Origin: Streptococcus sp. X13SY08
GTDB lineage: Bacteria; Bacillota; Bacilli; Lactobacillales; Streptococcaceae
Reading direction: 5' to 3'
DNA: 64,000 bases
NCBI RefSeq assembly: GCF_001182825.2
Contig: NZ_LFYO02000002.1
Coordinates: 558,001 to 622,000 of the forward strand
Both the position numbers and the translations under genes were made by a program. Below, one piece after another: positions 56,289-64,000 of this stretch. Each line of letters opens with the position of its first letter. Positions within the stretch are counted from its first letter, which is position 1. The notes beneath the pieces are model-generated. The model saw only the letters and a list, made by a program, of their open reading frames with translations, searched no databases and was not told the origin of the DNA.

Positions 56289-57754
56289 CTATTTGAGCAA
56301 ACCTTGATCCGTTAGATAAGCACGCGCAACTTGTTCGGCACTCTTTCTGCTAGCTTCCCTAAAACGTTCTCCAACTCAGGATATTTTTTTAGAAGCTCTT
56401 GGCGCAATAGCGGAGCTCCCTGATAGGGTGGAAAGAGCTCTTTGTCATCTTCTAAGACTTTCAAGTCGTATTTAACAATTTCCGCATCTGTTGAATAGGC
56501 ATCCGTAATCTGGATATTCCCTGCTTGAATAGCTTGATAACGTAAAGCAGGCTCTAAGGTGGATACTTGCAACTTCAATCCATACAAACTCTGCAATCCC
56601 TTGTTGCCATCCTCACGGTCATTGAACTCCAAAGTAAAACCAGCCTTGAAGTCATTTTCGACTGCTTTTAAATCCGATATAGTGGTTAACTGATATTGAT
56701 CTGCTAAATCTTTTGGAACTGCAACTGCGTAGGTATTTTGATAAAACATGGGTTCGAGCAATACCAAATTATCTTGCTGAGCAATGCCATCACGTGCTAC
56801 TTCAAAAACCTCTCTCGGGTCATTTGAAACTTTGGGTGAGTTGGTCAAGAGACTGGAGGTTACCGTTCCCGTAAATTCTGGATAAATATCAATATCCCCA
56901 GATTTAAGGGCTTCATAAAGGAAACTTGTCTTCCCAAAGTTCGGTTTTACCGTTACCTTCAAGTCAGTTCCGTCTTCAATCAAGAGCTCATACATATGAA
57001 TCAGAATTTCCGGCTCAGGTCCCAACTTCCCAGCAATCACTATCGTTTCCTTTGATTGCATTTTAGGAAAAATCACTGGTGCGTACGAGCCAAATAAGCC
57101 TAAAATCATAACCAATAGACTAATAAGAATCGTCCGCGGTCGAGCTTTTTCTAGCAACTTAAGAACAAAGTTAAAGAGAACAGCTAGAATCGCAGATGAA
57201 ATAGCTCCGATTAAAATAAGACTGGCATTATTACGATCAATCCCTAACAAGATGAAGGTTCCTAGACCGCCAGCTCCAATGAGAGCTGCTAGAGTCGCTG
57301 TTCCGATGACCATGACTGCGGACGTTCGGATTCCCGACATGATAACAGGCATAGCTAAAGGAATTTCGAATTTTTTGAGACGTTCCCATTTGGTCATCCC
57401 GAAGGCCGTTCCTGCTTCTACCAAATTGGGGTCAATTTCGGCAAGCCCCGTCAGGGTATTTTGCAAAATAGGAAAAAGAGCATAGATGATCAAGGCCGTC
57501 AAAGCTGGCCAAGTCCCAATTCCCATGAGAGGAATCAAGAGTCCCAAAAGCGCCAAGGATGGAATGGTCTGAAAGACGCCAGCAATCTGCAAAAAGAGCT
57601 CTGCTATTTTCTTAAAAGGACTGAGCAAAATTGCAATCGGAATGGCTAGGAAAATTGCAATCAAAAGGGTCAAAAGTGAGAGTTGGAGATGCTCCAACAA
57701 AGCTGTCGCCCACTCACCCAACCGCATGTGAAAGATGGATAAGAAATCAGCCAT
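56289..57754 (-). pseudogene. OpuC-type permease/substrate-binding fusion with damaged C-terminus
   Basis: Glycine betaine/choline-type ABC transporter subunit. Residues ~1-215 are the OpuCB/D permease ([11 protein letters not shown] coupling loop), followed by a binding domain (~245-480). From ATG 57754 (M-A-D-F-L-S-I-F) the frame stops at 56312 after [16 protein letters not shown]; the family's proper end ([17 protein letters not shown], stop 56289) lies in another frame. A deletion of roughly 20 codons near the C-terminus caused it. The permease may still fold, but its ATPase partner is also broken. Confidence 0.82.
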
Positions 57755-58420
57755 GACTAGCACCTCCAAACAAATCTGCCACAAACTGATTGGTCGGCTG
57801 CTGTAAAATAATCTCTGGTTCAGCACACTGGACAATATCTCCCTCATGCAAAACAGCAATTCGATCTGCCAAGGTCAGCGCCTCATCAGTATCATGGGTC
57901 ACGAAAATGGTCGTCACCCCAAACTCACGATGTAATTCCGAGGTTATTTCTTGCAATTGTTTACGAGAAATCGCATCTAAGGCACTAAATGGTTCGTCCA
58001 TTAAAAGAATTTTAGGCTCCGCGATAATCGCACGCAGAATGCCGACGCGCTGCTGCTCACCCCCAGACAATTGACGTGGATAACGGTGCAGATAGTCCTC
58101 GGCTGGCAATCCGACCCGATTAAGCAATTCTTTAGTTTTAGCTAACCGCTCTGATTTGGAAAAAGAGCAATTTGCTGCAACACATAGCCAATTTCAAGAC
58201 GCAAATCCCGAAGATTAAGCTCATGAACGGGACGATTATCTACGTAAATCTCTCCACTTGAAGGTTCAATCAGACGATTAACCATTTTAAGCATGGTCGT
58301 TTTCCCTGAGCCACTAGGACCAACTAAGACCATAAATTCTCCAGTTTTGATATGTAAATTGACCGATTTTAAAATTTCCAAATCTTTATAAGTCTTTGAG
58401 ACTTCTTTAAACTGTATCAT
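57747..58420 (-). pseudogene. Broken OpuCA-type ABC ATPase
   Basis: Betaine/choline transporter ATPase. Start M-I-Q-F-K-E-V-S-K-T-Y with Walker A G-P-S-G-S-G-K-T and the Q-loop region Y-V-L-Q-Q-I-A-L-F-P-N; the frame then stops at 58142. It resumes in another frame (S-E-R-L-A-K-T-K-E-L-L-N-R-V-G-L) with signature L-S-G-G-E-Q-Q-R, Walker B I-L-L-M-D-E-P-F and T-H-D-T-D-E. About 20 codons between Q-loop and signature are missing. Its stop overlaps the permease start by 8 bp. Confidence 0.87.
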
Positions 58421-58618
58421 TATTTCTCCTATTTTACATTCGCTCTAGATAGCTCTCATATTGGATACTTTCATCTTATACGCACTCTGTTCCTATGCCA
58501 ACTATTTGGCGAACAACGGAGCGCTCGAAAGAGCAATTCGAGCCTTTAAATCCCCTTTAATCCTATATTTTCTTCTTACATCGAACTTGTTATAGCCTAT
58601 CATCATTGACTGCCTTTG

Positions 58619-59497
58619 TCAATTATTTGGGATGGGAGTGACTCTAAAATGAACACTCATCCTATTTCTGAATGTCAGTATAAACCATCCATAAAAGTCA
58701 GGGACAGGATAAAGAAAACAAAAACCTCGAGTAGCCGAGGTTTGTGATGATTTTTTTGAAACAATATAACGCAAAATAGCTACAATGATCAACCAGAGAA
58801 CAACACTGGAAATGATAATATAGATCCATGCATGTTCCTCATCAGCCAAAGGCAGTGGAACATTCATTCCAAAGAAACCTGTGATAACGGCGATAACTGC
58901 TAAAACAATGGAAATAATGGTCAGAGTAGTCATATTATCATTCAGGTTGTTGTTCAAAATATTATTATAAGTTGACGACAGCTGTTGCAAAACCTGAGCA
59001 TTGATTTGGGTCATACTGTATAGCTGGCGCGCCTCAATAATAGAGTCTTCCAGCTGCTCCTTCTCAATTCCATCCAGCCGCTTACAAGAAGCCTGTGCTT
59101 TTAATTGCTCCAACAAGACTACATTTTGATTAGCAGCATATACTAAGTAAACCATTCCTGTCTCAATATCCGACAGCGCTAGCAAATATTTCTTTGTCGT
59201 CCGCTTGCGAAGCTGGCGATTAATTTGATCCTTACTCTTGTCCATTTCTTCTATATATGGAAAATAAGTCTCTGAAATAATAGATAAACTGACAAAGAGA
59301 AACTTATAGACGGAAATCTGAGGATTTTTAATCAGATAGCGGTCCATCAAATCAATGATGTAGGCATTATTTTCATTGTAAATGCTGAAAATCTCTTTAT
59401 TCTTGACAGGAATTGTCTCGTGGTGGTTCTCATCTTTCGTTCGATTAAGGACATTATAGATAATGGTCAAAGATTGGTTATCCCAATCGTACTCCAT
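58619..59497 (-). pseudogene. Damaged CorA-family magnesium transporter
   Basis: Two C-terminal membrane helices with the channel motif G-F-F-G-M-N-V-P-L-P (~residue 208) identify CorA. The N-terminal cytoplasmic domain is short: in-frame sequence continues upstream of the ATG (R-I-A-P-I-K-A-N-D-D-E-N-E-R-A-H) to a stop without a proper start, and a further internal segment seems lost after H-E-T-I-P-V. At the C-terminus the frame runs past S-K-K-S into the gene's own terminator (58722-58743) and on for 45 residues. Likely non-functional, though the pore part is open. Confidence 0.65.
58722..58743 (-). terminator. Terminator inside the current CorA reading frame
   Basis: AAACCTCG-agtagc-CGAGGTTT with T-rich tail on the minus strand. 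Its position inside the frame suggests the original stop lay before it. Confidence 0.8.
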
Positions 59498-59643
59498 ATG
59501 CGCTCGCTCGTTTTCATCATCGTTCGCTTTGATAGGAGCTATTCTAGAGACTCTTATATTTTTTCATGACGATAGATTATTTCAGGAATTTCCATTGCAT
59601 TTAGACTCTGAATAGCTTATCAAGCTATAAAAGTAAACTAAAA

Positions 59644-59668
59644 AAGGCTAGAACAAAAATCTAGCCTT
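59644..59668 (-). terminator. Terminator after the 5'-nucleotidase gene
   Basis: AAGGCTAGA-acaaaaa-TCTAGCCTT with a T run on the minus strand, about 90 bp after the nucleotidase stop. Confidence 0.82.
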
Positions 59669-59756
59669 GTTTCACTTTGTGAGTAGGAAAAAATCGATAT
59701 TATCATTTTAGGATGGTCTACCGATTTTTGTCCCACGCTCTTTTTATTATTTTAAA

Positions 59757-61979
59757 TTAATCTTCTTCTGAAGTTTTCTTTGAAAATCCTACAATGAGGG
59801 TAGCAAACATCATGAAAATACCTGCTAAGAAAGTCATTGGAGATGAGCTTACAGCTGTTTTTGGAAGAACCTTACGTTGACCAACCGAACCAACTTTTCC
59901 ACCCATATCGCTAACGCCGACTACACCATCTTGATCTTGGTTTTCACCGCCTGAATTGTTTCCTTGCCCATCTGGAGTTGGCTGAGCTTGAAGTTCTGCC
60001 TTTTCTGGATCGGTTCCATTAAGCAGTTCTTGGAAATCCAAGACCCCATCACCATCTGTATCTTTGGTTGAGTCAATAACGATGCTCCGACTGTTAGGGT
60101 TGATTTCACTATAATTGCTCAACGCTGCGCTATTTTCCTTCAAGTAATCTGCAAAGACGACATCCATAGATGGACCTTCTTCACGCGCACCACCAAGCAT
60201 AGTATAACCATCACCGCCAGCAGCCAAGAAATCATTGGTTGCTAAATAATAAGTTTTCGCTAAGTCAAGCGCTTCATAGGCACCTGTTTCTGGATTAAAA
60301 ATTTGAATACCCAAGATACGTTTTTCTGGTTCAAGATTGGTATCATAGTATACTTTAGCACCAGCTATTTGCAAGAAAGCACCATTTGCCTCTAAAAGCG
60401 GCAAGCCCTGACGACCGATAATTGGTTGACCAGTTGTTGCATCTTTTTGCTGAACAGCACTTAAGGACGTCTTGAACATGTCTTGGATTTGCTGGCCGGT
60501 CACAGTAATTTGAGAAATAATATTACCAAATGGCAAGACTGCGATAATATCCCCTTTAGTCACTGGTTTATCTTTAGCAATCGTCGCACGTAAACCACCA
60601 CCATTGGTCACTGCCAAGTTAGTTTTATTGGCAAAACCTGTTTGACCGTAATCAAGAAGAGCATCGGCAACAATATTTCCCAAATTGGTTTCTTGAACAC
60701 GTACATTAGAGCGTTCGCCGTTCAATTCAACAGGGTTGTTATCAATCACGACAGTGGCATTTTCAGCTTCATATTTAGCTTTAATGGCAGCTATTTTAGC
60801 AGCGATAGTTGGATCTGCTACTGTATTTGCAGTCTCTGCGGCCGTGATGAGACCCGCTTTCAAAACCTTGTCACTTTCCAGTGTGACTTTACCAATATTA
60901 TTGAGGTAGCTGCCTGTCTGGTTATAAGTCACATTGCCATACGTAGCAGTTAGAGCAGTATGAGAATGACCATCCAACACAACGACTGTTTTATCTTTCA
61001 GTGCTGCATTAGTTGATAAAGCTTGCGCCAAAGCGGTTCCTTGCCAGGTTGTTGGAGTCGTTGCATCTACACCCAAGTGCCCCAAGACGACATATTTATT
61101 GTAGGTTTTACCTTCTGCTTTTGCTTTGCTTTCAATTTCATCAATCACTTTATTGACTTCAGAGATAGGATCCTCAAAGGTGACACCCTTAATATTATTT
61201 GGGTGAGTTTTTGCAGCAGTTTCAGGAGTTGTCACACCGATAACAACAAATTCATCCCCTTGAACAGCAGGATTTTTATCAATGATAGTGGATGCTTGGA
61301 AAAGACGAGCGCCGTTCACATAGGTATTAGCACTCAACAGTGGAAATTTCAATGTTTCTTTATACTTCAGTGCTTGTTCTAAACTAAAGTCAAACTCATG
61401 ATTCCCAACGGCCATAGCATCATAGCCAATCTGGTTCATGATTTCAGCCATATCCGCACCCTTGGTGCTATTTGAAATCGGCATCCCTTGAAATGCATCT
61501 CCTGAGTCCAAGAGTAATGTTGTCCCACCAGCACGATATCGGTTGACAATAGTTGCCAATTTCGCCATGCCGATAACACCCTTGCCTTCTTCAATCCGAC
61601 CATGAATATCGTTGGTATGAAGTATAGTAACTGCTCCACTAGTCATAGCGGGAGCTGCTTCTGTAACAGGTACTGTCTCTACAGCAGGGATTGTCTCAAC
61701 AACAGGTGCTGATTCTGCTACTGGTGTTTCATCTTTAGAAGATGCCACAGTCGTTAACGGGACAGTTTCTGTTTGAGAACTTGTAACTGTTTTTGTAGAG
61801 TCGGTCGAATCCGTAGAAATAGCAGAACTACTTGTACTGGTTTCAACGGGTCCTTCTGCCACTGCCTCTACAGTGGGTTCTGTTACAGCGGCATCGCTCA
61901 CAGCTTGAGCGACTAGTTGATTACTCAAAGCAGCTGTTAAAATCAAGCTAGAAAACAATAAAATAGGTTTCTTTCCCAT
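59757..61979 (-). CDS. Cell-wall-anchored 5'-nucleotidase
   Basis: A 740-residue surface enzyme. Signal peptide (residues 1-26), Thr/Ser/Val/Pro-rich segment (~27-120), calcineurin-like phosphoesterase domain (H-T-N-D-I-H-G-R, D-S-G-D-A-F-Q-G, G-N-H-E-F-D-F, L-D-G-H-S-H-T), and a 5'-nucleotidase C-terminal domain. Near residue 653 is a calcium-binding type D-T-D-G-D-G-V-L-D-F-Q-E loop. The C-terminus has a sorting signal reading L-P-K-T-A, a hydrophobic helix and a K-K tail. The ATG at 61979 follows GGAGG; a longer open frame upstream is ignored. Such enzymes make adenosine and help immune evasion in streptococci. Confidence 0.92.
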   Translation of the reverse strand: MGKKPILLFSSLILTAALSNQLVAQAVSDAAVTEPTVEAVAEGPVETSTSSSAISTDSTDSTKTVTSSQTETVPLTTVASSKDETPVAESAPVVETIPAVETVPVTEAAPAMTSGAVTILHTNDIHGRIEEGKGVIGMAKLATIVNRYRAGGTTLLLDSGDAFQGMPISNSTKGADMAEIMNQIGYDAMAVGNHEFDFSLEQALKYKETLKFPLLSANTYVNGARLFQASTIIDKNPAVQGDEFVVIGVTTPETAAKTHPNNIKGVTFEDPISEVNKVIDEIESKAKAEGKTYNKYVVLGHLGVDATTPTTWQGTALAQALSTNAALKDKTVVVLDGHSHTALTATYGNVTYNQTGSYLNNIGKVTLESDKVLKAGLITAAETANTVADPTIAAKIAAIKAKYEAENATVVIDNNPVELNGERSNVRVQETNLGNIVADALLDYGQTGFANKTNLAVTNGGGLRATIAKDKPVTKGDIIAVLPFGNIISQITVTGQQIQDMFKTSLSAVQQKDATTGQPIIGRQGLPLLEANGAFLQIAGAKVYYDTNLEPEKRILGIQIFNPETGAYEALDLAKTYYLATNDFLAAGGDGYTMLGGAREEGPSMDVVFADYLKENSAALSNYSEINPNSRSIVIDSTKDTDGDGVLDFQELLNGTDPEKAELQAQPTPDGQGNNSGGENQDQDGVVGVSDMGGKVGSVGQRKVLPKTAVSSSPMTFLAGIFMMFATLIVGFSKKTSEED

Positions 61980-62180
61980 AATATCCTCCGTATATTCTGA
62001 TACCCTCATTATACACCACAACTCATGTTTTGTGAACACCTTATTTGAGGAATGTTCGATTTTTATAAAACAAAAACGAAAACAAGAGATCTTGTTTTCA
62101 TTTATCTTGTATATTTTCAAAAAACAACGTTTACGCAATATAAAACGTTCGTTTTTTAGCATTCTACATTCTTGTCATTA

Positions 62181-62697
62181 TCATTCTGACTGTTCAATGT
62201 CCTCGCGAATTTCCTCAGCCTTAAATTTAGCAAAAAGGTATTTGCGATCTTGGATGGGAAAACGTTGATCCAACTGATCAACCGCCCCTATTTCAATTAT
62301 TCCTTCTGTGATGCTATAGTCCATAACATGCCCACCAAAGCTCAAATCATCCGAAATAAAATGCAAATGGTAGCCCGCCACACTGATACCATGGAAAATT
62401 TCTGGCGTCCAAATACCGACAATAGTCCCTGAAATATTTTCTGCGCGGTATTCTGGCTGATGACTAGCTACTTCTACAAACTTTTTTCTCCGGTCGTTTT
62501 AGGAATCATTCGCACATGCATATGGAAAAAATTCCCCTTTATTTTAAGAGAACGAAAAAGATTTCCTCCATCATAATAAGACTCAATACGCTCTTGCAAT
62601 TCCTGATCCGTAATTCACCGATTATCAAAGTCCCACTGTAAAGTCCTGCCATCAGAGCTCCCGAGGTATTGTATTGAAATAATTTATTCACTTCCAT
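62181..62697 (-). pseudogene. budA: Broken alpha-acetolactate decarboxylase
   Basis: The enzyme turns acetolactate to acetoin. Start M-E-V-N-K-L-F-Q-Y-N-T at 62697, lost after Y-S-G-T-L. Pieces resume in other frames: T-D-Q-E-L-Q-E-R-I-E-S-Y-Y-D-G-G-N-L-F, then F-V-E-V-A-S-H-Q-P-E-Y, and finally G-Y-H-L-H-F-I-S-D-D-L-S-F-G-G-H-V with the zinc ligands, ending at 62181. The first gap removes roughly 50 residues; a second frame change lies near 62490. No single frame encodes a working enzyme. Confidence 0.85.
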
Positions 62698-62702
62698 AGT
62701 TT

Positions 62703-63932
62703 CTATTCTTGATTGTAAAATTCCTGCATAACCACATCATCTGGCACTAAATGAAGATAGCGATGAGCATATTCTTTGGCCTCATTCACACGACCATGAA
62801 TACGTAAGATAGCAATATAGTCTGCCAAAAATTCTGGATTTTGACCTAACTCCTCTGAAAGACTCTCGAAAGCTTCAAGCGCTCTACCATCATCTTCTAA
62901 AGCCATGTAAGCCTTGGCGATATTCCAGCGCGCCAAGACGTTGTCCAAATCCTCTTGGTCTAGTGCTACCACTTCCTCGAAGCGTTCCTGCTCTAAATAA
63001 AGATTTGTCAAGCGCAGGATGATTTCATTGAGATCTTCTGCTTGCTCTTTTGCCTTTAACAAATATTCTTCCGCCACTTTTTCTTCATGTGCTTCATAGG
63101 CATACTGAGAAGCTAAGAGCAGGAGCTGATTGTCAAATTCATTTTTAGCTAAACCTTTTTGAAGTATAGCTAGCGCGCCCTTGATATTGTGTTCAGCGTG
63201 GAGAGACTGAGCGTAGGCATATTCATATCCCTCAAAATCAGAATTGATGGTGTCCAGCTGTTTATAGCATAAATTAGCTTTTTGGTATTCTTCTTGGTCA
63301 TATAAAATAGTCGCAAGTTCATAGACGGTCTGGTCATCATATTCTAGTTCAACCGCTTTTTCCAAGAATTCAATCGCTGCTTCAAACTTGCCTAAGCTGG
63401 CATAGGCAATACCAATACGTTGATAAGTCGAAACTCCTGTCTGCTCCAAGATATCTCGGTTATCCAACAAAGCATAATGGTGGATGGCTTCTTTGAAAAG
63501 ACCTAATTCCATTTCTAATTCCGCTAAACCAAAGGAAATAATGGGCTCATCAGATAAATTTTCTGCTTCTAGCAACTTCTCACGCGCCACATCCGTCAAT
63601 CCCTCTGACTGGTAAAGGTCTGCCTTAACCACCAGAGACTCCAGATAAAAGGGGCTGGACTGTTGAATCTCTTCCAGATAACTAAAGGCTTCTTCTGTAT
63701 CCCCGTCCTCGTTGGCAATCTGCGCTAAATTCAAGAGCACTTCTGGGAACTCTTCTCGCAACTGCAAATAAGCTTCCTTAGCCTGAGGATAGAAACCAAT
63801 AGTTTCCAAATAATTCGCTAATTCTAGGATAACTTCTGCATCGTCCTGAACCAAAGCTTTCTTAAAATATTTATTAGCTCGGGCCAAATCCTGCTGGTCA
63901 AGAGAAACCAGCATTTTTTCACTATTGTTCAT
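62703..63932 (-). CDS. Tetratricopeptide repeat protein
   Basis: A 409-residue soluble protein almost entirely made of 34-residue TPR helices (for example L-A-N-Y-L-E-T-I-G-F-Y-P-Q-A-K-E-A-Y, Y-A-S-L-G-K-F-E-A-A-I-E-F-L-E-K-A and A-K-A-Y-M-A-L-E-D-D-G-R-A-L-E-A-F). It resembles the YpiA-type protein of firmicutes, of unknown function, probably a protein-protein scaffold. The ATG lies inside the end of the upstream gene (overlap). The decarboxylase remnant begins 5 bp after its stop. Confidence 0.85.
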   Translation of the reverse strand: MNNSEKMLVSLDQQDLARANKYFKKALVQDDAEVILELANYLETIGFYPQAKEAYLQLREEFPEVLLNLAQIANEDGDTEEAFSYLEEIQQSSPFYLESLVVKADLYQSEGLTDVAREKLLEAENLSDEPIISFGLAELEMELGLFKEAIHHYALLDNRDILEQTGVSTYQRIGIAYASLGKFEAAIEFLEKAVELEYDDQTVYELATILYDQEEYQKANLCYKQLDTINSDFEGYEYAYAQSLHAEHNIKGALAILQKGLAKNEFDNQLLLLASQYAYEAHEEKVAEEYLLKAKEQAEDLNEIILRLTNLYLEQERFEEVVALDQEDLDNVLARWNIAKAYMALEDDGRALEAFESLSEELGQNPEFLADYIAILRIHGRVNEAKEYAHRYLHLVPDDVVMQEFYNQE

Positions 63933-64000
63933 TCATTTCCTCTTCTACTACAATTTCTTCAATATATAAGCCACTATAAATTTTGTACCATTGGAAAATA
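63922..64000 (-). CDS. C-terminal end of an upstream gene (partial)
   Basis: An open frame enters at the right edge and ends at TAG 63922-63924, reading I-F-Q-W-Y-K-I-Y-S-G-L-Y-I-E-E-I and ending E-E-E-M-N-E-Q. The last 11 bases overlap the TPR gene's start. With only 25 residues visible, no function can be assigned. Confidence 0.45.
   Translation of the reverse strand, partial: IFQWYKIYSGLYIEEIVVEEEMNEQ

Overview
The window is low-GC Firmicute DNA from a streptococcus, most like Streptococcus suis or a close relative. The grounds are a wzg/wzh/wzd/wze capsule head with a sialic-acid cassette (neuB-neuC-neuD-neuA), a cpsY-type LysR gene divergent from the capsule operon, fused glutamine-type ABC transporter genes, strong SD sequences, and typical streptococcal versions of obg, uvrB, uvrC, glmS and a wall-anchored 5'-nucleotidase. 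The species is an inference; no rRNA, tRNA, CRISPR array, intact IS or phage gene was seen.

Layout. 1-6.0 kb (minus strand): pyrimidine genes (pyrC partial, pyrE, pyrF) with a MazG-like protein, a Nudix hydrolase, ung, and a GtrB-like glycosyltransferase with a polytopic GT-C-like protein. 6.2-24.1 kb (minus): a complete Wzx/Wzy capsule operon read from a promoter at about 24.13 kb: wzg, wzh, wzd, wze, a CapD-type dehydratase, a short initiating sugar-phosphate transferase, an SDR reductase, a GT4, Wzy, two GT2, a sialyltransferase-like protein, Wzx, neuB, neuC, neuD, neuA. Its start is flanked by decayed cpsY and a decayed glgB, the last trace of a glycogen operon. 27.3-36.9 kb: an amino-acid-binding lipoprotein, uvrB, a dead CPBP protease, a fused SBP-SBP-permease plus ATPase, a FlaR-like kinase, and an ABC-F gene behind an attenuator-like leader. 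37.0-37.74 kb holds no gene but contains repeated, highly structured modules. 37.7-48 kb: obg, two small proteins, uvrC, a flavin reductase, glmS with a strong promoter between two NagR-like operators, a signal-peptidase-like protein without its catalytic dyad, an SGNH hydrolase, an FAD oxidoreductase and a dead disulfide oxidoreductase. 48-56.2 kb: a broken nox, then a locus matching the flavin-based extracellular electron transfer (EET) cluster: eetA, dmkA, an ApbE FMN transferase, an FMN-binding lipoprotein, dmkB, ndh2, eetB. 56.3-64 kb: a broken OpuC-type osmolyte transporter, a damaged CorA gene, a wall-anchored nucleotidase, a broken acetolactate decarboxylase, and a TPR protein.

How it fits together. 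The capsule operon encodes sugar-nucleotide supply (CapD plus SDR; NeuB/C/D/A), lipid-linked assembly (initiating transferase and glycosyltransferases), export and polymerisation (Wzx/Wzy), and chain-length control and attachment (Wzd/Wze/Wzh/Wzg). The EET genes would pass electrons from NADH through Ndh2 and demethylmenaquinone to a flavinylated lipoprotein, but both quinone-making genes (dmkA, dmkB) are frameshifted while the others are open.

The most striking genome-scale feature is the number of broken genes (at least ten in 64 kb), many with internal deletions of moderate size rather than point mutations. The best candidates for something undescribed are the structured modules at 37.3-37.74 kb, and a shared inverted motif (TATCACTA / TTAGTGATA) in both EET intergenic regions and upstream of a flavin reductase.
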